NCBI GenBank assembly: GCA_024280885.1
Contig: JAJRPF010000027.1
Span: 62,001-126,000 of the forward strand
Reading direction: 5' to 3'
Length of the DNA: 64,000 bases
Source of the DNA: Planctomycetota bacterium
GTDB taxonomy: Bacteria; Planctomycetota; JAJSAM01; JAJVHW01
Shown here: positions 25,901 to 33,622 of the stretch, one piece after another
Numbering within the stretch: position 1 is the first letter of the stretch
How the letters are laid out: every line of letters begins with the position of its first letter
Made by a program: the position numbers and the translations under genes
The notes under the pieces: model-generated
Seen by the model: only the letters and a program-made list of their open reading frames with translations
What the model was told of the DNA's origin: nothing
The model's database searches: none

Positions 25901-26703
25901 TCGGCTCTGTCGCGTTCTCCCGTGACGGTTCTCGCATCCTCACCGTCGGGCAGGACAAGACTGCCCGGCTCTGGGATGCCGAGGGCCGCGAACTCGTCGT
26001 GCTCCGTCACGGGGAGGCGTTCATCACCGGTGCAGCCATGTCGCCGGACGGTACCCGCATCGTCACGACCTCGGCGGACAAGACGGCGCGGATCTGGGAC
26101 GCCGAAGGCAACGAGTTAGCTGTCCTCCGTGGACACGAAGGCCAGGTGTGGAGCCCCGCGTTCTCGCCGGACGGGACGCACATCGTCACCTCATCTTCGG
26201 ACAGGACCGCGAGGCTCTGGGATGCCGACGGAACGGAGCTCGCCGTCCTAGTCGGCCACGAGTCCAATATCTCAACCGCGACGTTCTCGCCGGACGGATC
26301 ACGCATCCTCACCGGATCGTGGGACCAGACGGCGCGGCTCTGGGACCTCGAAGGCCACGAGCTTGCCGTTCTCCGCGGACACACGTCCGGCGTGGCGTTA
26401 GCGAGCTTCTCGCCCGACGGGTCCCAGATTCTCACGGCTTCGATGGACCAGACGGCGCGGCTCTGGGACACCGAGGGCCGCGAACTCGCGGTCTTCCGCG
26501 GACACGCGGGCATCGTGATCTCAGCGTTCTTCTCGCCCGACGGATCGCGCGTTCTCACGACCTCGACGGACAAGACGGCACGGCTCTGGCCGGTCGATGC
26601 CGACCAGCTCCTCGAGCGCGCCGACCGGCTCTGCATCCGCGACTTCACACCGGAGGAGCGTGAACGCTACGCCCACCTACTCGGCGACGGCGACGATCAA
26701 TAG
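22954..26703 (+). CDS. Membrane-bound Ser/Thr protein kinase with 17 WD40 repeats
   Basis: A 1249-residue fusion. The ATG at 22954 (MSDPPEEHTEE) is favoured. The kinase domain (about 68-380) has a Gly-rich loop (IARGGMGAIFKV), K97 in AMKVLL, catalytic HRD (199-201) in VIHRDIKPDNVMI, a DWG in place of DFG (YVMDWGLAKVM), and GTPAYMPPEQARG. A transmembrane helix near 408-430 (AAALVIMAAGGIVYTVNV) is followed by a coiled-coil stretch (TREADRAREAETAREDAERA). From residue 521 there are 17 WD40 repeats of exactly 41 residues (consensus ending TARLWDAEGRELAVLRGHE). The kinase should face the cytoplasm and the propeller(s) the periplasm. DWG kinases can be active or weak. Gene architecture like this is common in planctomycetes. 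The repeats flanking it suggest it moved or duplicated as a unit. Confidence 0.93.
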   Translation: MSDPPEEHTEEPVGDDTPASPPHRNEAETVMGSIRALHGDDAGVSVDLEGANDSGVDANLAAQKSARYAIDSEIARGGMGAIFKVRDLDLRRSLAMKVLLGRGGSLDSKVDTDHLNRFLEEAQVTAQLAHPGVVPVHELGIDAEGRVFFTMSLVRGKTLSEIVKLARNYEDGWTMTRAVQVILRVCETMAFAHDKDVIHRDIKPDNVMIGRFGETYVMDWGLAKVMGQEDRHDIRIETLTPSMPSLVESKRTESGGSEDRERDHSSPIMTMDGAVLGTPAYMPPEQARGQVEDVDMRSDVYAIGALLYELLTGRPPYVEPGARMSPYVVLAAVGMGPPRPIIEIDPKAPEELVAICEKAMARERDERYATAEEVAEDLQRFLSGHVVRAHRVGALIELKKWVARNKTAAATAAAALVIMAAGGIVYTVNVNAARDDAAAAATREADRAREAETAREDAERARDAKDVALVNARMLGLVSASAEAGRSNAMTSLLLARAAVRTRATSSAVDALRAALTEQVELAVLVGHEAPIVSAVYSPDGSRILTASDDKTARLWDAEGRELAVLCGHDQPLADATFSRDGTQILTRELGDLARVWDAEGREIAVLRGHEGPLTSAVFSQDGSRILTGSDDHTARLWDSEGRELAVLRGHEGELRLAVLSPDASRILTRAADKTARLWDAEGKELTIDRGGDKFVIPAGFSPDGSRHLVVLPDNTVRVRDSEGRELAVLRGHEGQVRSAAFSPDGSRIVTASADKTARVWDSEGGELAVLRGHELPLISAAYSQDGSRIVTLSLDRAVRLWHADGRKLAVLRGHEEMAFIARFSPDGSQVLTTGGDNTARLWDAEGQELAVFRGAEGILRNAQFSPDGSRVVTVSGGNTAKVWETKSRELGVLRGHEEFVIWAAFSPDGSRIVTVSGDKTARLWDVEGRELAVLRGHEGRVLRVAFSPDGSRIVTASADHTLRLWDSEGRELAVLRGHEWWVGSVAFSRDGSRILTVGQDKTARLWDAEGRELVVLRHGEAFITGAAMSPDGTRIVTTSADKTARIWDAEGNELAVLRGHEGQVWSPAFSPDGTHIVTSSSDRTARLWDADGTELAVLVGHESNISTATFSPDGSRILTGSWDQTARLWDLEGHELAVLRGHTSGVALASFSPDGSQILTASMDQTARLWDTEGRELAVFRGHAGIVISAFFSPDGSRVLTTSTDKTARLWPVDADQLLERADRLCIRDFTPEERERYAHLLGDGDDQ
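24514..26604 (+). repeat. 17 tandem 123-bp WD40-coding repeats
   Basis: 2091 bases divide into 17 units of 123 bp with no insertion or deletion between units, from ELAVLVGHEAP to TARLWPVDAD. Unit 5 (ELTIDRGGDKFV) and unit 9 are the most diverged. Nucleotide identity between units is high, so recombination or sequencing collapse is possible. Confidence 0.9.
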
Positions 26704-26757
26704 GGACTCCCGACAACCGTGAAGCACGGGTCCCTCGACGCGGCGCGCGATCTGTTC

Positions 26758-27010
26758 CGTAAGGCACACATAGGGCACACGGAACGCGCCTGCGGTCTGA
26801 CCCCGGCCGAGCCGCAGTCGGCGTAACTCGTTACTGTGCCTTCATCTCCGGCTCAAGATCGACACCCAGACAGTCCGCCACTCTGTTGATGTAGTTGGTG
26901 TGGGCTGAGCCCCACTGCATCCAACTGGGTCCAACTCCATCCAGACTGAACCCCACTGGAGCCCACTCCATGTGCGTTCTCTTGAGGCACACATAGGGCA
27001 CACACGTGAG
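26758..27010 (+). repeat. Flanking repeat B: AhpD-like 3' remnant and 19-bp motifs
   Basis: 26850-27005 repeats the block at 22762-22876 in direct orientation, with a 40-50 bp insertion (a further CCAACT/CCACT duplication). On the minus strand, 26831-26911 encodes NYINRVADCLGVDLEPEMKAQ-stop. The motif GGCACACATAGGGCACAC occurs at 26763 and again at about 26987. With repeat A it brackets the kinase gene. Confidence 0.7.
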
Positions 27011-27162
27011 CCGCCGCGGCCTGCCGTTTCCGAGTCGGGGGAGACAGTCGATGGCGGGTATCGAAGCGCTCGAATGGGAGAGCGAGCTGGATGCGCGACG
27101 CTTCAAAGAAACGACGCGCTCGAGCCGTCAAGACCGCGCGGGGCCGACACGGCGGCGGGGAG

Positions 27163-29559
27163 TCAGTCGAGAGGGAGGGTCAGTTCGATCGTTTCGCCCG
27201 GCTTGATCTCGAACGTGGGCGAAGGCTCGATCGGGTCGACGCCCGAGGAACTGTGCGGCTGAAGTCCGTAGTGGCCCGGGTAAAGGTCGAGTTCGAGGAC
27301 ACCGCGGCTGTCGGTGCGCGGGATGATCCGTCGGCTCCAGTCCGCTTCGTCGTTGTCGAGCAGGCGGTAAACGTTCACGGGCTGACCCGAGAACGGGGCG
27401 CCCGCTTCACGTGTGAACGAGCAACGGATCCGGCCGGTGGCGGCCAGGCGGACGGTGATCGCCTGCATGCCCGGCTGGACACTCACGCGCTCGAAATGGA
27501 CTGCGTCCTCGGAAGTCTCGATCCAGAGTGTCAGTGGACCGGGCGGGAGCGTCGTCATCGTGAAGCACCCCTCGGTGTTCGTTCGCGGGTGGTCGCGGGT
27601 CCACCACTCGACCGTGCGGACAATGGCTCCGACGACGGGTGCGCCATCTGCATCGACGAGCGTCCCGTCGAAGGTGAGCGGCTCAGGGAACGCGATCTCG
27701 CCGAGGTCCCGCGTCTCACCCGTGCCGAGAACGAGGTCACGCAGGACGAATGCCGCGTACCCGTCGGCGCGCACATAGACCGTGCACGGCCGACCAGTGG
27801 GGATGCTGTCGATCACGAACCGGCCGTCCTCACCAACGCGGAAGCCGCTTGAGTGACCGCCGCGCACCGACTGCACGCCGAATGCGATCGATCGTCCGCG
27901 GAACTCCGCGGGCAAGCGGCCAACGAGCTTCGCACCTTGCTCGAGCACGAGGTCCCCGAGGTCGCCTGCGATCTCGATGTCGTTCCAGGTCGTGCGCCCG
28001 TGACCGTCGCCGAACGCGCGCAGTTCTCCGGCCACTGGCGGCACGCCCTCGAGGCGGAAGTGCCCGTCGTCCTCCGATCGCGTATTCGGGTACTGCTCGA
28101 CACCCTTCCACACCGCAGCGAACGTGACGTAGACCGCGACGGGGTTGCCGCTGCTGTCGAGCACACGTCCTGTGACGGTCCGCCCCCGGTCGATCGTGGC
28201 CGTCACCGTGGTCACGCCCGCACTGGCGGTCTCGAAGCCCAGCGGCGCGGGATCGAGGTGGCTGCGCGGGCTGCGGATGTGAAGGACATGGTGCCCCGGA
28301 GAGACTCCTGCGAAGTGGGGCGAGGTCTCGTCGTTCTCGGCGGCCCGGCCAGCCTGCTGGTCGTCGCGGGCATCTCCGTACTCGGCGTCGAGAGTGAGTC
28401 GCGCGTCGTCGGTCGGAAGCTGCTCACCTGACTCCGAGTCCACGAGCTCGACGCGCACCGCCACGAGCCGCGTCACAACCAGGTCCGTCGAGACAGCCGT
28501 GTCGTTGTTCGGAAGCGCGATGGACGCGCTCTGTCCCTCCTCGCCGGAGGGCGCCCGCGCGTACACGACGACACTCGCAGGAACAACAACGCCGCGGATC
28601 GTGTACTCCCCCCCGGCACTCGTCGTCGTGCGAGTTCGGGCGAAGAACGTCTCGTCCCAGTTATCACCCGGGGGACGAAGGGGGGTCGGCTCGCCGCAGG
28701 CCGCCACGTACACGTCGGCGCCCGCGACTGCGTCCCCCTTCGCGTCGCGAACCACTCCCGAGACATTGGCCCCGCGGCCCATCGAGAGAGTCACCAGCTC
28801 GGCGCGATCGGCGTACGCGGCGACATCGACCTTGACCGAGCCGAGCCCCGCGTGACGGGCGATCAGTTCGACGGGCGTGTCGGCGGGAACGCCGCAGATC
28901 GTGAACCCTCCATCAGCGCCCGTGGTCTGGATCGTGTCAGCCACAACCCAACGTCTGTCGGCCCACTGGGCACGCACCTCTACCCCGGCGATCGGAAGCC
29001 CGCTCGCCGCATCGACCACGATGCCCGGAAGCGGCGCCGCCGGTTGGAGCACGATGCGAACGGTGTCCGTACGGCTCTCGACCTCGGGAGTCTGCAGGAG
29101 GTACCCCTCGGCTCGCACCCACCACTCCAAGCTGTCGCTGCTTCTCGGGATACGGGCGCTGCCGGCGGCGTCTGTGTGAACCGCTCGCGTCAGCGGCGCG
29201 TCCACGTCGTCCAAGTACTGAGGGAACCGGATGTCGCAACGGACCAGAGCGCCCTCGATGGGCGAGCCGTCCGCAGCCGAGACGACGATGATCTCCCGCA
29301 GCTCGAGCCACGTCTTGCCGTTCGCACCTTGCTCGGCGAAGCCACACCAGGACCCGGCCTCATCATCAGCCGTCGGCTCGTCAGCAGCGGTTCTCACATC
29401 GACGGGATCACGGACTCTCACCGCGTCGGGAAGCTGCGTCCCCTGCGCGTTCGGCTCACGCGGCGCGACGGGTGCACGCTCCTGACGCTCACCGCTCCAG
29501 AGAACGGCGGCGAGAACGAGCAGCAGCACCGCCCCCGCCAAGATCCAGATCCGTCGCAT
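27163..29559 (-). CDS. Membrane-anchored protein with repeated carboxypeptidase-regulatory-like domains
   Basis: A 798-residue protein with an N-terminal anchor (MRRIWILAGAVLLLVLAAVLW) and then about six beta-sandwich modules of the CarboxypepD_reg/CNA-B type. Recurring module signatures: PLPGIVVDAASGLPIAGVEV, ANVSGVVRDAKGDAVAGADV, GRTVTGRVLDSSGNPVAVYV, FDGTLVDADGAPVVGAIV. The C-terminus ends FEIKPGETIELTLPLD. Such strings act as stalks or binding modules on the outer face; no enzyme domain is attached. It closely resembles the protein at 60758-62647 in layout. It is preceded by the second palindromic element, which separates it from the AhpD-like gene. Confidence 0.85.
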   Translation of the reverse strand: MRRIWILAGAVLLLVLAAVLWSGERQERAPVAPREPNAQGTQLPDAVRVRDPVDVRTAADEPTADDEAGSWCGFAEQGANGKTWLELREIIVVSAADGSPIEGALVRCDIRFPQYLDDVDAPLTRAVHTDAAGSARIPRSSDSLEWWVRAEGYLLQTPEVESRTDTVRIVLQPAAPLPGIVVDAASGLPIAGVEVRAQWADRRWVVADTIQTTGADGGFTICGVPADTPVELIARHAGLGSVKVDVAAYADRAELVTLSMGRGANVSGVVRDAKGDAVAGADVYVAACGEPTPLRPPGDNWDETFFARTRTTTSAGGEYTIRGVVVPASVVVYARAPSGEEGQSASIALPNNDTAVSTDLVVTRLVAVRVELVDSESGEQLPTDDARLTLDAEYGDARDDQQAGRAAENDETSPHFAGVSPGHHVLHIRSPRSHLDPAPLGFETASAGVTTVTATIDRGRTVTGRVLDSSGNPVAVYVTFAAVWKGVEQYPNTRSEDDGHFRLEGVPPVAGELRAFGDGHGRTTWNDIEIAGDLGDLVLEQGAKLVGRLPAEFRGRSIAFGVQSVRGGHSSGFRVGEDGRFVIDSIPTGRPCTVYVRADGYAAFVLRDLVLGTGETRDLGEIAFPEPLTFDGTLVDADGAPVVGAIVRTVEWWTRDHPRTNTEGCFTMTTLPPGPLTLWIETSEDAVHFERVSVQPGMQAITVRLAATGRIRCSFTREAGAPFSGQPVNVYRLLDNDEADWSRRIIPRTDSRGVLELDLYPGHYGLQPHSSSGVDPIEPSPTFEIKPGETIELTLPLD

Positions 29560-29605
29560 CCCCAGAGACTACCTCCGTTCGCGCTGACCGGAGGTCGATT
29601 GACCG

Positions 29606-29702
29606 ATACGGAGCCAGGACAACTTCGGCAGAGTTCGGAGAGAGCCGTCGCGCTTGCGTCACCCATGCTCCGAACTCTGCCGAAGTTGTCCTGGCTCCGT
29701 AT
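29606..29702. repeat. Palindromic repeat element, copy 2
   Basis: A perfect 35-bp inverted repeat: arms 29606-29640 and 29668-29702, loop of 27 nt. It contains the whole 29-bp arm of copy 1 with six more bases (ATACGG) outside. The loop resembles that of copy 1 in inverse orientation. It lies between the 3' end of the AhpD-like gene and the start of the CNA-B-type gene and could also act as a strong hairpin in RNA. Confidence 0.88.
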
Positions 29703-29716
29703 CTCGCATCTCGCAT

Positions 29717-30295
29717 CTACTTACCCTGCGACATCTCTGGTTCGAGGTCGACGCCGAGGCAATCCGCTACTCGATTGATGTAGTTAAAGTAGGCGATGAC
29801 CTGGGTGGCGTCGTGGATGGCGGTGTCGTCGAAGCCGTGTGTGCGCAGGGTCTCGACGTCGGTGACGTTCATCTCGCCTGGCGTCGCGGTGGCCTTCTCC
29901 GCGTACGCGCAGAGGGCGACGTCAGGCGCGGAGATGTCGGTGGCGGTGCGCCAGTCGGTCATGCAGGCGTCGGCTTGTGCCTTCGCGGTGGTCTCGGTCA
30001 CGCCCTCGGCAATCAAGGTGGTACGGAGATCCTCCCCGTGTGCTTGCGTTCAATAGAAGCAGTCGTTCCTGCGCGAGACGACCGTGGCGAGGCGCTCGCG
30101 TTGGCTGCGGGAGAGGGGCGACGCGCCGAACATCGTCTCCTGGTAGATCATCATCGACGCGCGTAGGACGGGCGGGTTGAGCGACATGACGCGGAGGATG
30201 CCGAAGACCCGCCCAGCGCGCTCGAGCGCGGCGTCGTAGATGCGGCGCAGAACGCCGGTGGCCTCATGAGCTTCGATCGTCTTGATGTATGCCAT
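29717..30295 (-). CDS. AhpD-like peroxidase-related selenoprotein (CxxU) read through TGA
   Basis: 192 residues if the TGA at 30052-30050 is read. Start ATG 30295 (MAYIKTIEAHE). The N-terminal half is typical of carboxymuconolactone decarboxylase/AhpD peroxidase-related proteins (RVFGILRVMSLNPPVLRASM, MFGASPLSRSQRERLATVVS). The redox site reads C79-F-Y-[TGA82]-T-Q-A-H86, exactly the family's CxxCxxxH with the second cysteine replaced, and then HGEDLR continues. The C-terminus ends NYINRVADCLGVDLEPEM. Directly after the TGA is a 17-nt hairpin with a GGA loop. Sec-containing AhpD-like proteins are a known bacterial selenoprotein group. The role is probably thiol-dependent peroxide reduction. 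A frame ending at the TGA would lack the catalytic histidine, so it would be non-functional. Confidence 0.87.
30023..30049 (-). promoter_or_regulatory. Candidate bacterial SECIS element of the AhpD-like gene
   Basis: Downstream of the TGA, ten bases are followed by ACGGGGA-GGA-TCTCCGT: a 7-bp stem with one G-U pair and a GGA loop that starts 18 nt after the TGA. The E. coli fdhF minimal upper hairpin is also 17 nt and begins about 11 nt after its TGA. The spacing and the G-headed loop match closely; the loop is GGA rather than GGU. Confidence 0.68.
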
Positions 30296-30318
30296 AGGCG
30301 CAAGAGTAACGGGCGGGC

Positions 30319-31398
30319 TCAGGACGTTGCGAGCGCGTGCGCGTAGACGGAGAGGAGCGCGTCGAGTTCGGCCGTCGCGCCGTGCTGCGCGGCGATCCAC
30401 TGCCGCGCGGAGTCGCCGAGTCTGCTGCGCAGTCCGGGACTCTCGTGGAGACGGCGTAGCGCAGCGATGAGTGACGCGTCGTCGTGCGCTACGATGCCGT
30501 CGTCGTGGACGTCCACGTCGTAGAGCAATCCGCGCCACTCGTCAGCCCCGACGTACGCGATGTTGCCCGCGACAGCAGACGCGACGACCGCGCGCTCGTG
30601 GGCCATCGCTTCGAGGAGAGCGTTGCTCCCGCCCTCGCCGTGACTCGTGTTCAGGACGATGTCGGCGGCGGCGTAGTAGCGGCCCATCTCCTCTGACGGC
30701 ACGGACGGGTGGAGGATCGCAGACCACGCTTCGAGACCGCCCGCGGCGTCCTCGACGTCGCGTTCGTACTCGGTATCGAGCACATCACCGAGCACGACGA
30801 GACGCATCGACGCGCCCGCTTCCCGGAGGTGCCCCACGGCACGCACAGCGAGTGCCACATTCTTCACCGGACGGACGTTCGCGACCTGCAGCACGAGCGT
30901 CTGGCCGGGAACTCGGTGGAGCGCCGGAGTCGGGAGCTCGTCGGGGATCGCGACTCCCTTCGGGAGCACAACGCACGGCGGCGCGGCGGAGAGGAGCAGA
31001 CTCTTCACGACGGCGACTTCGTCGGCGTTGCCGCAGGTCACGGCATCTGCCTGGCGCAACGACTCCAGGACTATCGGCGCGCGATCGGCGCGGTGGATAT
31101 CGACTGCGAGATCCGTGCCGGTCACGCCGACGACGAGCGGCACTTCCAACTCTCGCGCAATACGAGCAGCGCGCGGACCGGCGCGGCGCGCGTGGAACGC
31201 ATGGACCAGGTCGGGACGCGGGTCCAACGCGGCGAGGCGCGTTGTCACGCGGGCGTCGTCGTCCCCCGGGCGAAACAACTCGACATGGATGCCGGTCTCG
31301 CGCATTGCGCGCGCAAGACGCGTCGTCGTCCGTTCGTTGCCGGTCCTCGCTCCCTCGTCGTTGGCGGCGACGAAGGCCACGCAGCGCGGGCGCGTCAT
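30319..31398 (-). CDS. Family 4 glycosyltransferase
   Basis: A 359-residue GT-B enzyme. The ATG at 31398 overlaps the stop of the upstream deacetylase (ATGA), so the frame's extension to 31551 is not used. The acceptor domain starts MTRPRCVAFVAANDEG; the donor domain shows VLQVANVRPVKNVALAVRA and the GT4 signature NTSHGEGGSNALLEAMAHER (about 265-284), with the EX7E glutamates that bind the NDP-sugar. The product sugar and acceptor are unknown. The coupling to a ChbG/YdjC-type deacetylase upstream suggests that the two act on the same glycan or sugar lipid. Confidence 0.88.
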   Translation of the reverse strand: MTRPRCVAFVAANDEGARTGNERTTTRLARAMRETGIHVELFRPGDDDARVTTRLAALDPRPDLVHAFHARRAGPRAARIARELEVPLVVGVTGTDLAVDIHRADRAPIVLESLRQADAVTCGNADEVAVVKSLLLSAAPPCVVLPKGVAIPDELPTPALHRVPGQTLVLQVANVRPVKNVALAVRAVGHLREAGASMRLVVLGDVLDTEYERDVEDAAGGLEAWSAILHPSVPSEEMGRYYAAADIVLNTSHGEGGSNALLEAMAHERAVVASAVAGNIAYVGADEWRGLLYDVDVHDDGIVAHDDASLIAALRRLHESPGLRSRLGDSARQWIAAQHGATAELDALLSVYAHALATS

Positions 31399-32369
31399 CT
31401 CGGGCGCGTCTCCCGCGAAGCGGCATCCTCGAAGCGACCGAGTCGCGCACCCAGCCGCCCCAGGAGTTCCCGAAGCCCGTCGCCGCAGAGAGTATCGCGC
31501 TCTTCCTTGCGCGCAGGACTCGCCGAGAACTCTACGGAGTTGACGTCGCAATCTCCGGGGTGGGTCATCAACTCGATCACGCCGCCGTCGGGAGCGAGGG
31601 TCCGTGCGAGTCGAACGGCCGCCTCGATCTCGCGCGTGATCGAGTCACGCGTGCAGTCTTCGAGCAGGTCGCCCCCCGCAAAGACGTCGGCGGAGCGGCG
31701 GCCGGATGCACGCAGCGCGCCGCACTCGTCGTGCAGCGTACCGAGCGCCGCCTGAGCGTGTCGGTCGTCGTCGCACAGGCGTGCCCACGGACGCGCGACA
31801 CGCGAATTTGGAATGCGGGGGAAGTCCGCAAAGCGCTCGTGCGCCGCGACGACCGGTCGCCCGAGCCGCACCCATCGGATCGACGGCGTCTCGTCCAACG
31901 CGCGCGCCAGTCCATCGCGAACACCGGGCAGGACGTGTACGTGCTGGTGCCCATCGATGCGCACAGGCGAGAGCCCCAGGGTCTCGAGTTGTGCGATCTG
32001 CGCGAGGACCTCAGCGTGCACGGCAGCGGCATCGATGCCACCCGCGATAGCCCGCTCCCAGAACCCCCGTTTGCCACCGATGAACGTCCCCGACGCGTCC
32101 GTGAGTCCGTCGCTGGGTCCGGCCAGAGCAATGCCCTCGGTGAGGTTCAAGTGCAGGCCGACTTCTGGCTGGAGACGCTCGGGAAGCGCCCCCAGTCGTG
32201 CAACGAAATCCGCGATCGCGGCACCATCGGCCAGAACGGAAACTCCGCCGATGACGCCTTGGACGATGCCATCGACGATCCCGCGGTTGCGAGCGATGTC
32301 GATGCCCGCGTCGTCCGCGACCACCACGAGCAATGACTCCGGCACCGACGCCTCGTTCGTGTCCGTCAT
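31395..32369 (-). CDS. ChbG/YdjC (HpnK)-type carbohydrate deacetylase
   Basis: A 324-residue TIM-barrel-like deacetylase. Start ATG 32369. Metal-binding residues: VVADDAGID near 16-24 (Asp-Asp), LSPVRIDGHQHVHVLPGV (His pair), and IELMTHPGDCD near the end. The family removes acetyl groups from N-acetylated sugars such as chitobiose or, in HpnK, from sugar-bearing hopanoids. Its stop overlaps the following glycosyltransferase start by ATGA, so they are coupled. Which substrate applies here is not visible. Confidence 0.87.
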   Translation of the reverse strand: MTDTNEASVPESLLVVVADDAGIDIARNRGIVDGIVQGVIGGVSVLADGAAIADFVARLGALPERLQPEVGLHLNLTEGIALAGPSDGLTDASGTFIGGKRGFWERAIAGGIDAAAVHAEVLAQIAQLETLGLSPVRIDGHQHVHVLPGVRDGLARALDETPSIRWVRLGRPVVAAHERFADFPRIPNSRVARPWARLCDDDRHAQAALGTLHDECGALRASGRRSADVFAGGDLLEDCTRDSITREIEAAVRLARTLAPDGGVIELMTHPGDCDVNSVEFSASPARKEERDTLCGDGLRELLGRLGARLGRFEDAASRETRPR

Positions 32370-32452
32370 GGCATCACCGCGATGCGGTCACCCCAGAGAG
32401 GGCCAACAGCGAGAGGGCCAACCCAGAGAAAACCAACACGGAACAATCGAGA

Positions 32453-32848
32453 TTACCCACACGACGGCGGGCAGCCGTCGCTCTCCGCCGAACCACACGA
32501 CCCCGAGGAACACGACGCGCCGGAGGTCGGCACGGTGACCCTAAAACCGATCACTTCCTCGGTCTCCACGAACGCGATCGCTCCCCCGTCGACGTACGGC
32601 AAGCTGATCGGGTCAATGAGGATCGAGAGCCCGGCCGCCTCGACGCGCACGTCGTCGTCGTGCGCTTCATCAAACGCGAGCCCAAACGTGGGGCCGCTGC
32701 AACTCTGACCGGCGACGTATACGCGGAGGAACGACTCGTCCGGACCGAGGCCCTGCTCGGCAACCAGTTCGCGCACCTTGGTGACGGCGAGATCCGAGAT
32801 GGTCAGTTCGGGGATGGTCGAAGGAGCGGCTGACTCGCTGGTGGGCAT
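32453..32848 (-). CDS. A-type iron-sulfur carrier, ErpA/IscA family
   Basis: A 131-residue HesB-like fold (about 13-115): LTISDLAVTKVRELVAEQGL, the first cluster cysteine in GQSCSGPTFGLAFDEA (C-S-G-P), and a C-terminal cysteine tail, CSSGSCGSAESDGCPPSCG, where the family has CGCGxSF. IDPISLPYVDGGAIAFV is the standard core. It can hold or pass on Fe-S clusters. The tail has four cysteines, one more pair than usual. The gene is 83 nt from the deacetylase and is followed upstream by a long gene-free stretch. Confidence 0.85.
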   Translation of the reverse strand: MPTSESAAPSTIPELTISDLAVTKVRELVAEQGLGPDESFLRVYVAGQSCSGPTFGLAFDEAHDDDVRVEAAGLSILIDPISLPYVDGGAIAFVETEEVIGFRVTVPTSGASCSSGSCGSAESDGCPPSCG

Positions 32849-33622
32849 GGTTGATACGACTCCAATCGGGTTACACGTATTCTAGCCGTGCGACCGAGAA
32901 AGCGCCGAAAGCCGTCGGGGTGTGGGTATTGGACAGGGGGGAGACTGGCGAGAGGCGGCGGGGGACTGGGACTGGGACTGGGGACGGTCATGGTAGATCG
33001 CGACTCGTCGCGAAGAACCGTGCCAGGCTCAGACTTTTCGGTGTGGCCACCCGAACTGACGAGGCGGGTCTCGTCGCCGCACCGAGAAAATTGAGCCAGG
33101 CACGGGACTTGGACGCCGCGTTCCCCGTTGGTCGATCGACGAACGGACGGGAGGAAGGAGAAGCGGAAGATAGGGAATGCGAGCGCGGCGACTCGGAGCG
33201 CACCTCCCGACAACGCCGGGAACGCGAGCGAGTGGCGGGCTGTGTGCGAAGCACGCAGCATGACACTCGCGGTGAGGCGCAGGGAGCGGAGTCCGCCTGC
33301 GAAACCCGCCCTGGCGACGCGCAGACTTCCACGTCGCAGACCCGTCTCCAATGCGAGGCCACAAGTTCCGAGCGCCGCCCCGGTTGCGCAGCCGGAGCCG
33401 TGACGGAAGCCGAACATGCGAGCGAGAGCGAGCGTGCCGACGAAGTCGGCACAGACAGACCGCATCGAGTGGCGCGGCCGGTGCGCCAGCACAGACCGCG
33501 CCGCGAGATGACGGATTCGTCATGCGCCTGTAATTGAGCTGTCGACGCCGCCATCCGACGATCCGCATGTGGACCGGAGGTCTCCGGTTCCCGAGTGAAC
33601 TCTCACGGAACGGAGAAGCCCC
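32849..33622. other. 774-bp region with no supported gene
   Basis: Open frames exist on both strands (for example 32851-33537 on plus) but their products are Arg/Glu/Ser runs without homology or ribosome sites. Visible structure: GGGACT-type tandem repeats at about 32961-32985, a hairpin GTGCCGAC-GAA-GTCGGCAC near 33450 (8-bp stem), and a 6-bp hairpin ATGACG-GATT-CGTCAT near 33508. The promoters for the divergent iscA-like gene and the large operon must lie here. Confidence 0.55.

Noticed and set aside
24514..26604. CRISPR-like regular repeats
   Set aside because: The 123-bp period is coding WD40 sequence without spacers.
32851..33537. Possible gene of 228 codons in the gap before the large operon
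   Set aside because: No ribosome site, no motif, a Ser/Arg/Glu-rich composition, and a similarly long frame on the other strand.
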